7,479 nucleotides of DNA from Saccharimonas sp963542675. GTDB taxonomy: Bacteria; Patescibacteriota; Saccharimonadia; Saccharimonadales; Saccharimonadaceae. The notes below the pieces were generated by a model. That model was given only the letters and a program-made list of their open reading frames with translations, did not search any database and was not told the origin of the DNA. The translations under genes and the position numbers were made by a program. Positions within the stretch are counted from its first letter, which is position 1. Each line of letters begins with the position of its first letter. The stretch covers positions 1 through 7,479 of the forward strand of contig CAUTXC010000036.1 of NCBI GenBank assembly GCA_963542675.1. Direction: 5' to 3'. Shown here one piece after another: positions 1 through 6,092 of this stretch.

Positions 1-54
1 CCCCACACTAACGATTTAGCAAACCGTCCCCTTCAGCCACTTGGGTACTCCTCC
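1..54 (-). tRNA. tRNA-Ser(GCU), 5' part, cut by window start
   Basis: Read on the minus strand from 54, the sequence starts with acceptor strand GGAGGAG, then T8-A9 and a D arm closed by CCC/GGG. The anticodon stem ACGGT/ATCGT (one G-T pair) encloses the loop TTGCTAA, giving anticodon GCT, which reads AGC/AGU serine codons. The bases after the stem (TAGTGTGGGG) look like the start of the long class II variable arm expected of tRNA-Ser. The rest of the variable arm, the T arm, the acceptor 3' strand and any CCA lie outside the window, so this is half a gene cut by the window and not a pseudogene. It is one of two serine tRNAs here. Confidence 0.92.
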
Positions 55-88
55 AGCGTGTCGGATTGTGCACCAACGTGCACTGGCT

Positions 89-97
89 ATTGTAGCA
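89..97 (-). promoter_or_regulatory. Extended -10 promoter of tRNA-Ser(GCU)
   Basis: On the minus strand this reads TGCTACAAT, a TACAAT -10 box preceded by the TG of an extended -10. Transcription would start near 82, giving a leader of about 28 nt before the tRNA 5' end at 54. No good -35 box was found at the usual spacing. Placement fits the tRNA, but the call rests on one short motif. Confidence 0.5.
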
Positions 98-380
98 TAG
101 GTCAGGCGATTGCGCTAGACATTTGTGAGATACAATTTTATCCCTACTTCGCCGCAGTACCGTTAGCTGTATATTATCTTGCACTCCCCCTCCCTTTATC
201 AAGCAATATAAATAAGTAGACTGCCAAGCGCGTCCCACTAACACACCAATTTCTCACGTTGAGATTCAAGATACCGTCATAACAGCAAGTTTTCAAGACG
301 TCACTGGCAAAAGAGATGAAAGAGATGAAGGAAGTGAGTCACCGCAGTACTGCAAGCTGAGAAATTTCACCGCTTTCCTC
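98..380. other. Gene-poor intergenic stretch
   Basis: No convincing gene was found between the tRNA-Ser(GCU) promoter and the pilin promoter. The one longer reading frame here, on the minus strand, runs through the tRNA and has no family-like features. A purine-rich stretch near 310-340 contains two copies of AGAGATGAA, and TATATTA/TATAAA-like AT patches occur near 170 and 207. I assign no function to any of these. Confidence 0.5.
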
Positions 381-409
381 TCGACAAAAAAAACGCCATA
401 TCGTATAAT
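381..409 (+). promoter_or_regulatory. Near-consensus sigma70-type promoter of the pilin gene
   Basis: TCGACA (381-386; 5 of 6 to TTGACA), a 17-base spacer and a perfect TATAAT (404-409). The expected start is about 416, giving a leader of about 21 nt that contains the Shine-Dalgarno sequence AAAGGAG (419-425) upstream of the ATG at 437. It is the best two-box promoter in the window and suggests strong, probably constitutive expression. Confidence 0.8.
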
Positions 410-436
410 TACAAGATAAAAGGAGCTAAGTTTATT

Positions 437-865
437 ATGCTAAAAAAATGTCTACTATCTATCAGTGCTCTTGCCCTCATCGGGGGTGGGATAATTGCTG
501 CTGCACCGCCCAGCGCTGCAATCGGCGGCGTGTCAGACGGTGCGAGCCGCTCACGGGGCAAAGACCAGCCAGCCGATCTCTTTGGTGACGCCGGTATCTT
601 CACACGGGTGAGCAACATCATGCTCTTCCTCGTTGGAGCTATCGCGGTCATTATGATCATCTTCGGTGGTATTCGCTATGTTATCTCTGGTGGTAATTCA
701 TCGCAGGTGCAGGGCGCCAAGAATACGATTATGTATGCCCTCGTTGGTGTTGTGGTGGCGCTGCTAGCCTATGCGGCGGTGAACTTTGTCATCAACACCA
801 TCATCCCTGGTGGCAATATCAATACCACGACCAACAGCAGCAACACCGGCGCTTCGACTACCTAG
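437..865 (+). CDS. TrbC/VirB2-like pilin, small two-helix membrane protein
   Basis: A 142-residue protein built like the VirB2/TrbC pilin subunits of type IV secretion systems. It has a Sec-type signal with a hydrophobic core at about residues 6-22 and a likely cut near PSAA (about 28). A short polar stretch follows, then two membrane helices (about 57-79 and 97-120) joined by a basic loop rich in Gly, Asn and Lys (GGIRYVISGGN, then VQGAKN). It ends in a Thr/Ser/Asn-rich tail. This loop pattern is common in small pilin-like proteins of Candidate Phyla bacteria. The ATG is chosen for its Shine-Dalgarno sequence 11 nt upstream and the near-consensus promoter. The gene is a single transcription unit with its own terminator and no VirB4, VirB6 or VirD4 partner in the window. 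The fold-level call is good, but a role in secretion, conjugation or DNA uptake is inferred. The CysLeuLeu near the start is not a convincing lipobox. Confidence 0.82.
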   Translation: MLKKCLLSISALALIGGGIIAAAPPSAAIGGVSDGASRSRGKDQPADLFGDAGIFTRVSNIMLFLVGAIAVIMIIFGGIRYVISGGNSSQVQGAKNTIMYALVGVVVALLAYAAVNFVINTIIPGGNINTTTNSSNTGASTT

Positions 866-901
866 CCGGCGCCACTTGGCTCTCTTCTCACACAAACATA
901 T

Positions 902-928
902 GCGCACACCATCGCGGTGTGCGCTTTT
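902..928 (+). terminator. Rho-independent terminator of the pilin gene
   Basis: A perfect 9-bp stem, GCGCACACC (902-910) with GGTGTGCGC (916-924), closes a 5-base loop ATCGC and is followed by TTTT. It starts 37 bases after the pilin stop and so ends a monocistronic unit. Confidence 0.85.
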
Positions 929-1007
929 CATTGCGTCTTGCCTGAGTTTGCAAAAACAGAAAGAGAGCAATCATGGCGCACAAAAGTAATCACGTGTTTT
1001 TCGTAAT

Positions 1008-1040
1008 AAAAAATCTACAAGCATCCTCAGCCTGCAGATT
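1008..1040 (-). terminator. Rho-independent terminator of tRNA-Ser(CGA)
   Basis: Read on the minus strand, AATCTGCAGGC (1040-1030) pairs over 11 positions, two of them G-U, with GCTTGTAGATT (1022-1012) around a 7-base loop. A run of six T follows (1013-1008). It begins 16 bases past the tRNA CCA end. Confidence 0.75.
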
Positions 1041-1056
1041 AACACTACCAAAACTA

Positions 1057-1144
1057 TGGCGGAGAGAGAGGGATTCGAACCCTCGAAGCCTTGCGGCTTA
1101 CCGCTTTTCGAGAGCGGCCAGTTCAACCACTCCTGCACCTCTCC
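1057..1144 (-). tRNA. tRNA-Ser(CGA), complete with encoded CCA
   Basis: On the minus strand from 1144, the acceptor strand GGAGAGG pairs with TCTCTCC, with a G-U at the seventh pair. The discriminator is G and the CCA is encoded (1059-1057). The anticodon stem CCGCT/AGCGG holds the loop CTCGAAA, so the anticodon is CGA and reads UCG. The class II variable arm forms AAGCC-GCAA-GGCTT. The T arm is GAGGG-TTCGAAT-CCCTC with an intact TTCGAAT loop. All arms are intact, so the gene should be functional. It stands alone, with an extended -10 promoter and its own terminator, divergent from the HIT-rlmH unit. Confidence 0.97.
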
Positions 1145-1159
1145 ACGTGGTCTGTTCTC

Positions 1160-1168
1160 ATTATAACA
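1160..1168 (-). promoter_or_regulatory. Extended -10 promoter of tRNA-Ser(CGA)
   Basis: The minus strand reads TGTTATAAT, a perfect TATAAT with the extended TG. The start would be near 1153, about 9 bases before the mature tRNA 5' end at 1144. There is no clear -35 box; the TG probably compensates. It lies back to back with the HIT promoter, 40 bases away. Confidence 0.75.
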
Positions 1169-1207
1169 GATGCGCTGCCGAACGAAAATATCGCGCAGCG
1201 GATATCC

Positions 1208-1237
1208 TTGAGCTCTTGCCCCACCTTCGCGTATACT
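1208..1237 (+). promoter_or_regulatory. Promoter of HIT-rlmH; predicts a leaderless mRNA
   Basis: TTGAGC (1208-1213), an 18-base spacer and TATACT (1232-1237). Seven bases after the last T of the -10 box is 1244, the A of the HIT start codon, so the transcript should begin at the ATG itself. No Shine-Dalgarno sequence lies before this ATG, which agrees with a leaderless message. Confidence 0.7.
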
Positions 1238-1243
1238 AGAGCT

Positions 1244-1669
1244 ATGCAGGATTCTATTTTTACTAAAATTATCAAGGGTGAAATACCAAGCCACACGGTG
1301 TATGAGGATGAGCACGCGATTGCCTTTCTTGATATCAACCCGCTGAGTGATGGCCATGTGCTGGTGGTACCCAAGCAGCAGATTGACTCGCTGTGGGCGC
1401 TCCCCACTGAGGTGTATCAACACCTCTGGGCGGTGGCGCAGCGGATTGCCCACGCAATGGAGACAGAGCTCAAGCCTGAGCGAGTCGGCGTGGTAGTGGA
1501 AGGCTTTGATGTGCCGCACGCTCATATTCATCTCGTGCCGCTATATGACCGCGAGGTACTACAGCTCCATCATGGCTACCCGACTAATACCAGCGACACT
1601 CGCCTGTCTACCACCGCCCAGCGCCTTGCTGCAGCAGTATCTGGCAGTGGTGGAGACGCCAGCGCGTGA
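1244..1669 (+). CDS. HIT-family (histidine triad) nucleotide hydrolase-like protein
   Basis: A 141-residue protein of the HIT superfamily. These are small cytoplasmic nucleotide-binding enzymes, such as HinT-type phosphoramidases and AP4A hydrolase-like proteins, that attack nucleotide phosphate linkages with a histidine. The family landmarks are present: the N-terminal IFTKIIKGEIP (residues 5-15), the strand DGHVLVVPK (36-44) and the catalytic triad HAHIHLV at 92-98 (H92, H94, H96). The Cys residues that bind zinc near the N terminus in some HIT proteins are absent. The ATG at 1244 is chosen because the homology-like sequence starts there; the open frame upstream runs back through the tRNA-Ser gene and is not coding. 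Its stop overlaps the rlmH start (GTGA). The exact substrate cannot be told from sequence. Confidence 0.93.
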   Translation: MQDSIFTKIIKGEIPSHTVYEDEHAIAFLDINPLSDGHVLVVPKQQIDSLWALPTEVYQHLWAVAQRIAHAMETELKPERVGVVVEGFDVPHAHIHLVPLYDREVLQLHHGYPTNTSDTRLSTTAQRLAAAVSGSGGDASA

Positions 1670-2121
1670 TCACCATCATTGCCATTGGCAAGCGGCACGA
1701 GCCCTGGCTGGCTGATGGCATTACACGCTACGAGCAACGCACGACTCGCGCTTGGCAGCTGCAGTGGAAGCTCCTCCCCGCTAGCTCGCACAGTGGTGAT
1801 GCAGCGCGGCGTGAGGAATCGCAGCAGATTCTACGGGCGCTTTCGCCCCAAGCATATGTCGTACTACTGGACGAGCGCGGCACAATGCTCGACTCGCCCG
1901 CCCTTTCGCGCAGCCTGCATCAGCCAATGGCGCAAGGCAAATCACTCGTGCTTATCATTGGTGGAGCATACGGTGTGACAGAGGCAGTGATGGAGCGCGC
2001 TAACCTGGTGTGGTCGCTGTCTCGCCTGGTGTTTCCACATCAGCTGGTGCGACTCATCTTGGCGGAGCAACTCTACCGGGCGCAGCAGATTGCCGCTGGT
2101 CATCCGTATCACCATCAATAA
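1666..2121 (+). CDS. rlmH: RlmH, 23S rRNA (pseudouridine-1915 N3)-methyltransferase
   Basis: A 151-residue SPOUT-class methyltransferase, slightly shorter than the usual 155-159. It uses S-adenosylmethionine to methylate N3 of pseudouridine 1915 in helix 69 of 23S rRNA, acting on assembled 70S ribosomes. The sequence carries the family hallmarks: N-terminal ITIIAIGK (2-9), VVLLDERG (65-72), the SAM-binding knot IIGGAYGV (97-104), SLSRLVFPHQLVR (117-129) and the C-terminal EQLYRAQQIAAGHPYHH (134-150). The start is GTG at 1666, inside the HIT stop (GTGA), which points to translational coupling. The protein begins directly with the expected first strand, which supports this start. No terminator follows: its TAA touches the stop of a convergent gene. 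Confidence 0.97.
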   Translation: MITIIAIGKRHEPWLADGITRYEQRTTRAWQLQWKLLPASSHSGDAARREESQQILRALSPQAYVVLLDERGTMLDSPALSRSLHQPMAQGKSLVLIIGGAYGVTEAVMERANLVWSLSRLVFPHQLVRLILAEQLYRAQQIAAGHPYHHQ

Positions 2122-2496
2122 CTAACCAACAATCGGCAAGAACTGATTATCAAAGGCGTGACGCGTTCCCCGCTGCTTATGCGCCAGATATCTATATTCA
2201 TCATCGCGTGGTGGCACACCCGGCGTGTGGTGCTGCCCGTGATGCGCCGCCTTATGCCCAAGCGACGTATGATGCGGATGGACGTGTGGGTCGGCCGTTA
2301 GTTTATCGGGCTCTGCCGAGCCTTGTAATCCACGGCTTCGCAGTACGGCAGGCTCGAGCGTAAGAAGCGCAGTGGTCATCTTATCAAATTGCCCATCGTG
2401 CAAGAACACCCCTAGTGCAGTCGCTAGGCTAAAGACCGCCACGGCCGCCTGCGCGAGGACAGTTTTGTATGAGGTAGTGTGATGTTTGTGTTTCAT
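2122..2496 (-). CDS. Hypothetical His-rich protein with one membrane segment
   Basis: A 124-residue frame I do not recognise. The basic, His-bearing N terminus (MKHKHH) is followed by a hydrophobic segment at about residues 13-32 that could be a signal anchor or uncleaved signal peptide. The remaining 90 residues are hydrophilic. They include a His cluster at about 70-92 (HVHPHH, GHKAAHHGQHH), and the protein has about 15 His in all. The N-in, C-out layout would put the His-rich part outside the membrane, and metal binding is possible but unproven. The stop (2122-2124) directly abuts the rlmH stop. No Shine-Dalgarno sequence or clear promoter precedes the ATG, although leaderless genes seem normal here. 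An opposing plus-strand frame at 2010-2363 lacks any such organisation. The organised layout supports a real gene, but confidence is moderate. Confidence 0.55.
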   Translation of the reverse strand: MKHKHHTTSYKTVLAQAAVAVFSLATALGVFLHDGQFDKMTTALLTLEPAVLRSRGLQGSAEPDKLTADPHVHPHHTSLGHKAAHHGQHHTPGVPPRDDEYRYLAHKQRGTRHAFDNQFLPIVG

Positions 2497-2901
2497 TGTG
2501 TGTATTGGTGACTATCGTTAGTTCTATTTTTGTTCATATTCATGGTAGCAGGATGTTTCTTTTTTGTCAAGTATGTTTCGTGTGGATATAGGAATACCCT
2601 TCTTTTCTTCATTAACTCTCTTCCCTATCATCTCATTTAAATGAGGTATGAAAGCTGTTTGTCACAGCATATGTATGCTTTATATAAATCCATGTAATGA
2701 ACGCTCGTAAATAAGCCTCAGAAAAAGAATGGTACGAATAGAAAGCGTGATGCGATGAGATTTTTCAGCTTCAGGTTAATATAGCTCGTCATCACAATAA
2801 TCCCTTTATCTGTGTTCGCACTTCCTTTCTCTACTAAGTACCCTGTTTATCATTTAAAGCGCAGGAGGTTAAATCAACACACTTCATTATCCCTACTCAT
2901 C
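2497..2901. other. AT-rich gene-free intergenic region
   Basis: No coding frame with a plausible start was found. It lies between the start of the His-rich gene and the valS terminator, so it should hold the promoter of the former; no convincing -10/-35 pair was seen. It contains a 14-bp perfect palindrome (2632-2645), a small GCTGT/ACAGC hairpin (2654-2668), a single 8-of-9 DnaA-box-like TGTGGATAT (2581-2589) and an AGGAGG (2863-2868) with no start codon behind it. It is visibly more AT-rich than the genes. Confidence 0.6.
2632..2645. repeat. 14-bp perfect palindrome CTCATTTAAATGAG
   Basis: A perfect inverted repeat with no loop, in AT-rich non-coding DNA. It is more like an operator for a dimeric regulator than an RNA hairpin. 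It lies about 135 bases upstream of the His-rich gene's ATG, far for a classic operator, and function is unknown. Confidence 0.5.
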
Positions 2902-2934
2902 AAAAAGGCTACCATCTCACATCGATGGTAGCCT
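2902..2934 (-). terminator. Rho-independent terminator of valS
   Basis: An 11-bp perfect stem AGGCTACCATC (2906-2916)/GATGGTAGCCT (2924-2934) with a 7-base loop. On the minus strand it is followed by TTTTT (2906-2902). It lies 37 bases past the valS stop. Confidence 0.9.
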
Positions 2935-2970
2935 CCTCTATTAGCACAAGTTATTTAATTTGCAGTACTG

Positions 2971-5520
2971 CTATTCGATCACCTGCAATTCCTTCACCAG
3001 CCGCTCGATCAACGCCTGCTTGTTTGCTAGCTGCTGGCGTGACTCTTCCACCAAATGAGCGGGTGCTTGGCTGGTGTAACGCTCGTTTGCTAGGCGTGCC
3101 TCCAGCTTGGCGGCGTCATTGCGTGCTGCAACTAAACGCTTCTCGAGGTTCGTCTGGTGCTCATAGAGTGTCTCGTCGCTTACGTCGAGCCAGGCATCGC
3201 GACCACTGGCGGCCAGACGCAGCCCACGTGCTACATCAGTATGTTCCACCGCCGCTAGGCCAGCCAAGCGCCGCACCAGCTCGGCATTATCCGCTACGAG
3301 CGCGTCATCCATATAGAGCATTGTGTAGCGCTCATTGCCTGGCAACTCACTGGTTACGTAGCGCGCTTCAGTCACGAGCCGCTTGAGCCGGCTAAACTCA
3401 GCCGCCTGCAGCTCATTGTATTTCTCAGCCTGCGGATATCGTGCCGCCGCCAGCAGGTCGTTATGCCAGCTCAGGCTTTGCCAAATCGTCTCCGTTACAA
3501 ATGGTGCAAATGGGTGAGCCAAGCGCAGGCATGTATCGAGCACCCACACCAGCATATCAGCGTGCTGCTCTACCTTAGCTGCCTCGATATACCAATCGGC
3601 TACGTCATCCCACACTGTATGATAGAGCGTCTCTGCCGCCTCGGCAAAACGATACTGCGCTAGCTGCTGCTCCATCGTCTCCCCTGCCCTGCTCAGCTGG
3701 CGGATGATCCAATGGTCGGCCATCGATTGCGGCGTCGGTACGTGCACCGGTTGCGTGTCCCCCACTTGTGCCTCAATGAAGCGAGCGATGTTCCATAATT
3801 TATTGCAGAAATTGCGCGCTGCCACGACTTTGCCAGTATTAAAGGCCTGCGGCTGAGCGGCTGAGCGGCTGGCGATAATCCCCATGCGCAGTGCGTCTGA
3901 GCCATACTGGCTGATTGCCTCCATTGGGTTGATCACATTGCCCTTACTTTTGCTCATCTTCTGCCCGTGCTCATCCAGCACCAGCCCATGGAGATACACA
4001 TGGCGGAATGGCACCTGTCCCGTGCAGTACAGCCCAAGCATCATCATCCGCGCCACCCAGAAGAAGAGGATATCTCCCGCCGTCTCCATTACTGCGTTGG
4101 GGTAGAATTTCGCCAGCGGCCCATCTTGTAAATAGTCGGTGGTGATGAATGGCCACTGCCCACTGCTAAACCAGGTATCAAGCGTATCTTCTTCCCGACG
4201 ATATGTTGTGCCATCTACAACTATTTCTTTTTCGTTGACGTTTGTGTTGAAGATCCAATCGCTTGGGTCGGTCGTACTCTGGAAGGCCGGAATGGGTATT
4301 CCCCACGGGATCTGCCGACTAACATTCCAGTCTTTGATCTCGCGCAGGTATTTGATGACCACCTCGCCTTTATTGGCGGGAGTGAAGGTCACATCACCGC
4401 GCTCAATAGCAGCAATCGCTGCATCCGCCAATGGCCGCATTGAGATAAACCATTGCTCCTTCACCATCGGCTCAATGACGGTGTCGCACTTGTAGCAATG
4501 CCCCACCGAGTGCTCCAACTCCTCCTCGCCACGGCGCAGCTCTTCGCGCTCCAGCGCCTCCAGTACCCGTTGGCGTGCCTCCGTCGTGGTGAGACCATCA
4601 AATGGTGCGGGAACATTCGTCATCCGCCCATCAAAGCCAATCACCTGCTCCACCGGCAGCCCATGTCGCTGCCCCATCTCGAAATCATTTGGGTCGTGAG
4701 CCGGCGTAATCTTGACTGCACCAGTACCATATGACGCATCGACATATTCGTCAGCAATAATCGGGATCTCACGTCCCACTAGTGGGAGCAGCGCCTTAGT
4801 ACCAATCAACTTCTTGTAGCGCTCATCTGCCGGGTTGACAGCGATGGCGGTATCACCCAGTAGCGTCTCGGGCCGCGTCGTAGCAACGATAATTTCACCA
4901 ATATGATCGAGTAGTGGATACGCAATACGCCACAGCTTAGACTTCTCCGTCTTGTGCACTACCTCGATGTCAGCAAAGCTGGTCTGGTGTTTTGTACAGT
5001 AGTTGACGATCCGCTCACCGCGGTAGATCAGCCCATCTTGCCACAGCTTGTTGAAGGTACTATAAACCGTCTCCACCACCTTAGGATCAAGCGTAAAGAC
5101 CATATCCTCCCAGTCAGCCCCAACACCAAGAGCGCGCAGCTGGAGCTCCATATCGCCCCGTTTCTGGTCGACAAAGTCCCACACCTGTGCATACAGCTCA
5201 TCGCGAGAGTAGTCGAAGCGCGTCTTGCCCTGCTTTTCTAGCTCGCGCTCATACACCACCCACGTTTCGAAGCCAGCATGGTCTGCCCCAGGGATAAACA
5301 CCGCATCATCGCCTTTCATCCGGTGGTAGCGCACCAAGATATCTTGCAAAGCCGAGCCCAGGGCATGCCCGACGTGCAGGTTGCCATTGGCATTGGGCGG
5401 CGGCATCACGATGCTATAGGGTGTGCCCTCCCCTCTTGGTCGAAACACGCCAGCGCTCTCCCACATGGCGTAGATATTTGGCTCGTATTCGTTAGGATTG
5501 TAGGTCTTGGCAAGTTTCAT
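2971..5520 (-). CDS. valS: Valyl-tRNA synthetase (class Ia)
   Basis: An 849-residue cytoplasmic enzyme that charges tRNA-Val with valine and edits mis-activated threonine. It is complete but compact; many bacterial ValRS have 880-950 residues. Visible parts: the HIGH motif as HVGH (49-52, within GNLHVGHAL), the CP1 editing domain with ATTRPET (213-219) and GTGAVKITPAHDPNDF (265-280), the SRQIPWGIPIPA strand (401-412), WFSSGQWPF (450-458) and KMSKS (521-525). The anticodon-binding helical domain follows (about 600-720), with a C-terminal coiled coil (about 780-849), as expected of the tRNA-binding arm. The residue before SRQ is not the CysIle of E. coli-type enzymes but AsnVal, a variation I associate with Candidate Phyla ValRS. 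The ATG is supported by AAGGAAG 8 bases upstream and by the N-terminal sequence. It is monocistronic with its own promoter and terminator. Confidence 0.98.
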   Translation of the reverse strand: MKLAKTYNPNEYEPNIYAMWESAGVFRPRGEGTPYSIVMPPPNANGNLHVGHALGSALQDILVRYHRMKGDDAVFIPGADHAGFETWVVYERELEKQGKTRFDYSRDELYAQVWDFVDQKRGDMELQLRALGVGADWEDMVFTLDPKVVETVYSTFNKLWQDGLIYRGERIVNYCTKHQTSFADIEVVHKTEKSKLWRIAYPLLDHIGEIIVATTRPETLLGDTAIAVNPADERYKKLIGTKALLPLVGREIPIIADEYVDASYGTGAVKITPAHDPNDFEMGQRHGLPVEQVIGFDGRMTNVPAPFDGLTTTEARQRVLEALEREELRRGEEELEHSVGHCYKCDTVIEPMVKEQWFISMRPLADAAIAAIERGDVTFTPANKGEVVIKYLREIKDWNVSRQIPWGIPIPAFQSTTDPSDWIFNTNVNEKEIVVDGTTYRREEDTLDTWFSSGQWPFITTDYLQDGPLAKFYPNAVMETAGDILFFWVARMMMLGLYCTGQVPFRHVYLHGLVLDEHGQKMSKSKGNVINPMEAISQYGSDALRMGIIASRSAAQPQAFNTGKVVAARNFCNKLWNIARFIEAQVGDTQPVHVPTPQSMADHWIIRQLSRAGETMEQQLAQYRFAEAAETLYHTVWDDVADWYIEAAKVEQHADMLVWVLDTCLRLAHPFAPFVTETIWQSLSWHNDLLAAARYPQAEKYNELQAAEFSRLKRLVTEARYVTSELPGNERYTMLYMDDALVADNAELVRRLAGLAAVEHTDVARGLRLAASGRDAWLDVSDETLYEHQTNLEKRLVAARNDAAKLEARLANERYTSQAPAHLVEESRQQLANKQALIERLVKELQVIE

Positions 5521-5574
5521 GGCGGTGGCTTCCTTACAGATTATTGATACTTTTCACACGAAAACGGCGCGGTC

Positions 5575-5606
5575 GATGCTTCACGTGAAAATATGTGTGC
5601 AGCATC
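5575..5606 (-). other. Hairpin in the valS 5' leader
   Basis: In the predicted valS leader (about 116 nt, from 5636), GATGCTGCAC can pair with GTGAAGCATC: six pairs, one G-A mismatch, then three pairs, around a 12-base loop. It lies 54 bases before the start codon. It overlaps the first parS-like palindrome, so one sequence may support either explanation. It lacks T-box hallmarks. Confidence 0.4.
5577..5592. promoter_or_regulatory. parS-like palindrome 1
   Basis: TGCTTCACGTGAAAAT matches the common bacterial parS form TGTTTCACGTGAAACA at 13 of 16 positions, with an unbroken TTCACGTGAAA core. ParB/Spo0J loads on parS to organise chromosome segregation. The match is to a remembered consensus; a leader-hairpin role competes. 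Confidence 0.45.
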
Positions 5607-5641
5607 TGCCAGGCCGATTTTTTGGTGCAACTTCAGCTACC

Positions 5642-5651
5642 TAGTATAGCA
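5642..5651 (-). promoter_or_regulatory. Extended -10 promoter of valS
   Basis: The minus strand reads TGCTATACTA, with extended TG and -10 box TATACT (5648-5643). The start would be near 5636, leaving a leader of about 116 nt with a hairpin and a Shine-Dalgarno sequence. The same 10-mer stands before both Fem-type genes. There is no good -35 box. Confidence 0.7.
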
Positions 5652-5714
5652 CGTTTGACAGCTCAATGGCAGAGGTGACAGGGGTTAGTGATAAGGCTAA
5701 GACGCAGCTGATTA

Positions 5715-5728
5715 AAATCATATGATTT
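5715..5728. repeat. 14-bp perfect palindrome AAATCATATGATTT
   Basis: A perfect loop-free inverted repeat about 65-75 bases upstream of the valS -10 box. It could be an operator or a structural protein site. No regulator gene is adjacent, so function is open. Confidence 0.45.
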
Positions 5729-5793
5729 GTTTTTCGCTTTGCAGATTAGGCACTATCGAGTGGTCACTTGTTCTGATAGTTTCTCATTGTGTA

Positions 5794-5809
5794 GTTTTCA
5801 CGTGGAAGG
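5794..5809. promoter_or_regulatory. parS-like palindrome 2
   Basis: On the minus strand it contains TTCCACGTGAAA, an unbroken 12-base match to the B. subtilis-type parS core TGTTCCACGTGAAACA (12 of 16 overall; the ends differ). Its centre is 217 bases from site 1. Confidence 0.45.
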
Positions 5810-5878
5810 TGTGATGTGTGACGACCTGTGACTAAAGCAATTACGATTTTACTATCTCATCCAGTAGAGCATGGGGAA

Positions 5879-5932
5879 TGGGCAGACTACCAGAAAAGCA
5901 GCAAAAGTCTCTGCATTGCAAATGTCTGCCCA
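5879..5932. repeat. Inverted repeat with 9-bp arms and inner hairpin
   Basis: TGGGCAGAC (5879-5887) and GTCTGCCCA (5924-5932) are perfect complements separated by 36 bases. Inside, GCAG (5898-5901) and CTGC (5911-5914) can form a smaller stem. It could fold as a 54-nt RNA or serve as paired protein sites. No T-run follows on either strand, so it is not a standard terminator, and no clear promoter was found. Confidence 0.45.
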
Positions 5933-6092
5933 CATACCATCATGTTGCATTCATCAACGCGCTTTTACAATAACAAAAGGGAGATACGAATAATAAATCA
6001 GAGATAAAGATAAATTGTGTTTATCATAGTGACAACCAAAATTAAATTGCAACAGGGAAGTGATAGCCCAATTTTTCATCTCTACATATCCT

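Noticed and set aside
1144..1149. CACGTG next to the tRNA-Ser(CGA) 5' end, checked as a parS-like site (with those near 991, 3226 and 6827).
   Set aside because: These lack the TT/AA flanks; several fall in genes or the tRNA, as expected by chance.
971..1531. Minus-strand open frame of 186 codons.
   Set aside because: It runs through the tRNA-Ser(CGA) gene and antisense to the HIT gene; it is a shadow.
2010..2363. Plus-strand open frame of 117 codons overlapping the rlmH end.
   Set aside because: It starts inside rlmH in another frame, has no family-like or membrane organisation, and opposes the better-organised minus-strand frame.
2863..2868. AGGAGG on the plus strand, a perfect Shine-Dalgarno core.
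   Set aside because: No ATG, GTG or TTG follows at a workable distance with an open frame; a terminator for the other strand comes next.
2497..2901. Possible replication origin (AT-rich, DnaA-box-like TGTGGATAT at 2581-2589).
   Set aside because: Only one 8-of-9 box was found, with no cluster and no dnaA or dnaN nearby. AT-richness alone does not show an origin.
3848..3872. Short tandem repeat of GGCTGAGC in valS.
   Set aside because: It is about two and a half units, in frame within a conserved stretch, and probably a codon-use coincidence.
5521..5640. T-box riboswitch in the valS leader.
   Set aside because: The T-box sequence and an antiterminator/terminator pair are absent; CCACCGCC before the ATG only superficially resembles part of it.
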